This document shows positions 6,936-7,605 of a DNA stretch of 7,605 nt, in pieces. How positions within the stretch are numbered: the stretch's first letter is position 1; every line of letters begins with the position of its first letter. The position numbers and the translations under genes were made by a program. Source of the DNA: Sphingomonadales bacterium (GTDB taxonomy: Bacteria; Pseudomonadota; Alphaproteobacteria; Sphingomonadales; Sphingomonadaceae); the NCBI GenBank assembly GCA_017302775.1, contig JAFLDC010000118.1, forward strand, positions 1 to 7,605, in the 5' to 3' direction. The notes beneath the pieces were generated by a model. That model made no database searches, was not told the DNA's origin, and saw only the letters and a program-made list of their open reading frames with translations.

Positions 6936-7027
6936 AGCCCAGCGTTGACCCCCGGCTCGTTGGGCCGCGCCGACATCTCCCTACGAGGCCAAGGGATAGT
7001 CCCTTGGGTCTCCACCTCGAAAGGAGA
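6911..7027 (+). promoter_or_regulatory. Structured mRNA leader with four successive hairpins, the last hiding the Shine-Dalgarno site
   Basis: Hairpin A pairs CAGCTTGCCC (6911-6920) with GGGTGGGCTG (6925-6934), ten pairs including three G-U. Hairpin B pairs CCCAGCG (6938-6944) with CGTTGGG (6958-6964). Hairpin C pairs CCAAGGGA (6989-6996) with TCCCTTGG (7000-7007), perfect with a 3-base loop. Hairpin D pairs TCTCC (7009-7013) with GGAGA (7023-7027), covering the AAGGAG of the 73-aa gene. GGGC(TGAA)GCCC (6929-6940) competes with A and B, so alternative folds are possible. This suggests translational or attenuation control, but the ligand or trigger is unknown. Confidence 0.4.
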
Positions 7028-7033
7028 ATGACT

Positions 7034-7255
7034 ATGGCGACTGCTACCCAAAACAACTCACCAGCCTTCATGCTCTGGAGCGTTGAAGGCGACGGCAAAG
7101 ATGCCCGCTGGACCCGCATCGGTGCTGCCTGGCTCCATCAGGACGGCAAGGGCTTCAACCTCCGCTGCAATGCGATCCCGCTGCAAGGCCGACTGGTTGC
7201 CCGCACCTACACCCCGAAACCGTCTCAGGACGCGCGTCAGGGAGAACTGGTATGA
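7034..7255 (+). CDS. Small conserved-type hypothetical protein, 73 aa
   Basis: No function is known. The product is a compact beta-rich protein with FMLWSVEGDGKDARWTRIG (13-31), then AAWLHQDGKGFNLRC and AIPLQGRLVARTYTPK. The pattern 'DGKGFNL...AIPLQGR' recalls small proteins carried on alphaproteobacterial plasmids and integrative elements (from memory, not checked). AAGGAG (7021-7026) is seven bases before the ATG at 7034; the in-frame ATG at 7028 is too close to that site. The stop overlaps the start of the next gene (ATGA at 7252-7255), so the two are translationally coupled. Confidence 0.72.
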   Translation: MATATQNNSPAFMLWSVEGDGKDARWTRIGAAWLHQDGKGFNLRCNAIPLQGRLVARTYTPKPSQDARQGELV

Positions 7256-7605
7256 ACCCCGGCAAAGTCCAGGCATCCCGCATCCGGGCGCTGAACGATC
7301 GTTTCCGCACCAGCTTCATCGGCGGGCGGGTCCTGATCACCGAGGGCGTCCGCGCCTTCGGTCAGGCCTTCGGCGAGCGTCGCGACAAGCGGATGGACGC
7401 GACCCACATAGGCGACGTTGGGCGCGGGACGGTCGTCGAACCGGAGACGCCGCGATCGCCTGAGCCCACGCGCCGCGAGCCGCTCTCGCAGCCCTTCCGG
7501 CAGGTCGTCGTAGTGGACGAGAAAATCGTCGCCCACCGGCTGCAGTGGTGCGCCCATGCGCTGAAGAGCGCGGCGGGTGAAACGGGAAACCTCGTCCGGT
7601 CCCCC
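7252..7605 (+). pseudogene. DUF3768 gene, N-terminal fragment joined to unrelated sequence
   Basis: The ATG overlaps the preceding stop and has GGGAG upstream. The first 33 codons encode RIRALNDRFRTSFIGGRVLITEGV (10-33), the typical opening of DUF3768 proteins, small plasmid/ICE-associated proteins of about 100-130 aa. The conserved acidic and aromatic core that should follow (DFxxFxxDNDPHGEHDFG type) is absent. After about 7350 the frame stays open to the window end, but the residues are the antisense of a helicase gene on the other strand. The gene therefore appears broken by a rearrangement. Function of DUF3768 is not known. Confidence 0.65.
7339..7362. repeat. Near-perfect 24-bp palindrome at the DUF3768/helicase junction
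   Basis: ACCGAGGGCG (7339-7348) faces CGCCTTCGGT (7353-7362) across TCCG, with nine Watson-Crick pairs and one G-T. The left arm encodes Thr-Glu-Gly of DUF3768 on the plus strand. The right arm encodes Thr-Glu-Gly of the helicase on the minus strand. The palindrome thus arises from short shared sequence in the two genes brought together head to head, and marks the breakpoint. Confidence 0.6.

Larger units (their letters stand above)
6667..7033. other. Divergent intergenic region between umuDC and the small plus-strand genes
   Basis: This stretch of about 370 bp has no convincing protein gene. Its left end holds the umuDC promoter on the minus strand. Rightward it seems to be a leader for the 73-aa gene, with several inverted repeats and a possible short upstream frame. 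No clear plus-strand -35/-10 pair was found. Minus-strand frames here show no protein-like features. Confidence 0.5.
7237..7605 (-). pseudogene. SNF2/HepA-like helicase, C-terminal region fragment, truncated
   Basis: The minus frame enters from the right edge with no start in view. It reads EVSRFTRRALQRMGAPLQPV, a linker, DLPEGLRERLAARGL, LRFDDRPAPN and VAYVGRVHPLVATLAEGLTEGA. This RFTRRAL...LPE.LRERLA...Y.GR.HPLVATLAE pattern is like the post-helicase region of large SNF2/HepA (RapA)-type helicases, some of which occur in defence loci. The match ends near 7351. The remaining 38 residues to the TGA at 7237 are antisense of the DUF3768 and small-gene DNA, so the real C-terminus is lost. Identity rests on pattern memory only; the upstream helicase part lies outside the window. 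Confidence 0.55.

Noticed and set aside
7083..7463. Plus-strand frame of 126 codons
   Set aside because: It is out of frame with the well-supported 73-aa gene and DUF3768 start, which have ribosome binding sites and coupled ATGA.

Overview
The window looks like accessory DNA from a GC-rich alphaproteobacterium. The strongest evidence is a perfect GTTC-N7-GTTC SOS box (6652-6666) in front of a umuD-umuC pair, since this is the alphaproteobacterial form of the LexA operator. DUF3768-type and small plasmid/ICE-type genes at the right end, and a mosaic of unrelated short modules, suggest a plasmid, integrative element or genomic island. A sphingomonad or rhodobacterial host is a guess.

Left part (1-2079, minus strand): a drug-efflux operon. 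A TetR repressor gene (1491-2045) overlaps by 11 bp the start of a 14-TM DHA2-type MFS exporter (1-1501) that runs off the left edge. A perfect 24-bp palindrome covers the tetR promoter just before the tetR ATG, which predicts autoregulation and a nearly leaderless mRNA. Upstream lie a small conserved-looking protein of unknown function (2076-2447, TTG start) and a 438-aa HEPN/Toprim protein (2511-3827), a predicted nuclease of the biological-conflict type.

Middle (3828-4943): an intergenic region of about 310 bp separates the HEPN/Toprim gene from a divergent two-gene plus-strand unit. That unit encodes a free-standing biotinyl/lipoyl-fold domain fused to a coiled coil, then a single-pass membrane protein. 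I do not recognise this pair as a described system.

Right part (4945-7605): a minus-strand SOS operon encodes a UmuD-like protein and a full-length UmuC (Pol V type). The UmuD-like protein has a shortened N-terminus and lacks both residues of the Ser/Lys catalytic dyad, so it appears to be a built-in UmuD'-like partner controlled only by LexA. Divergently, a potentially structured leader (about 6809-7027) precedes a 73-aa conserved-type small protein. That gene overlaps by ATGA the start of a DUF3768 gene. The DUF3768 gene breaks after about 33 codons at position ~7350 and joins, in opposite orientation, a C-terminally truncated SNF2/HepA-like helicase fragment. The joint sits at the centre of a near-perfect 24-bp palindrome formed by short sequence shared by the two genes.

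The best candidates for new biology are the catalytically dead UmuD with its SOS box, the lipoyl/coiled-coil plus membrane-protein pair beside a HEPN/Toprim nuclease, and the structured leader. No rRNA, tRNA, CRISPR array or complete insertion sequence was seen.
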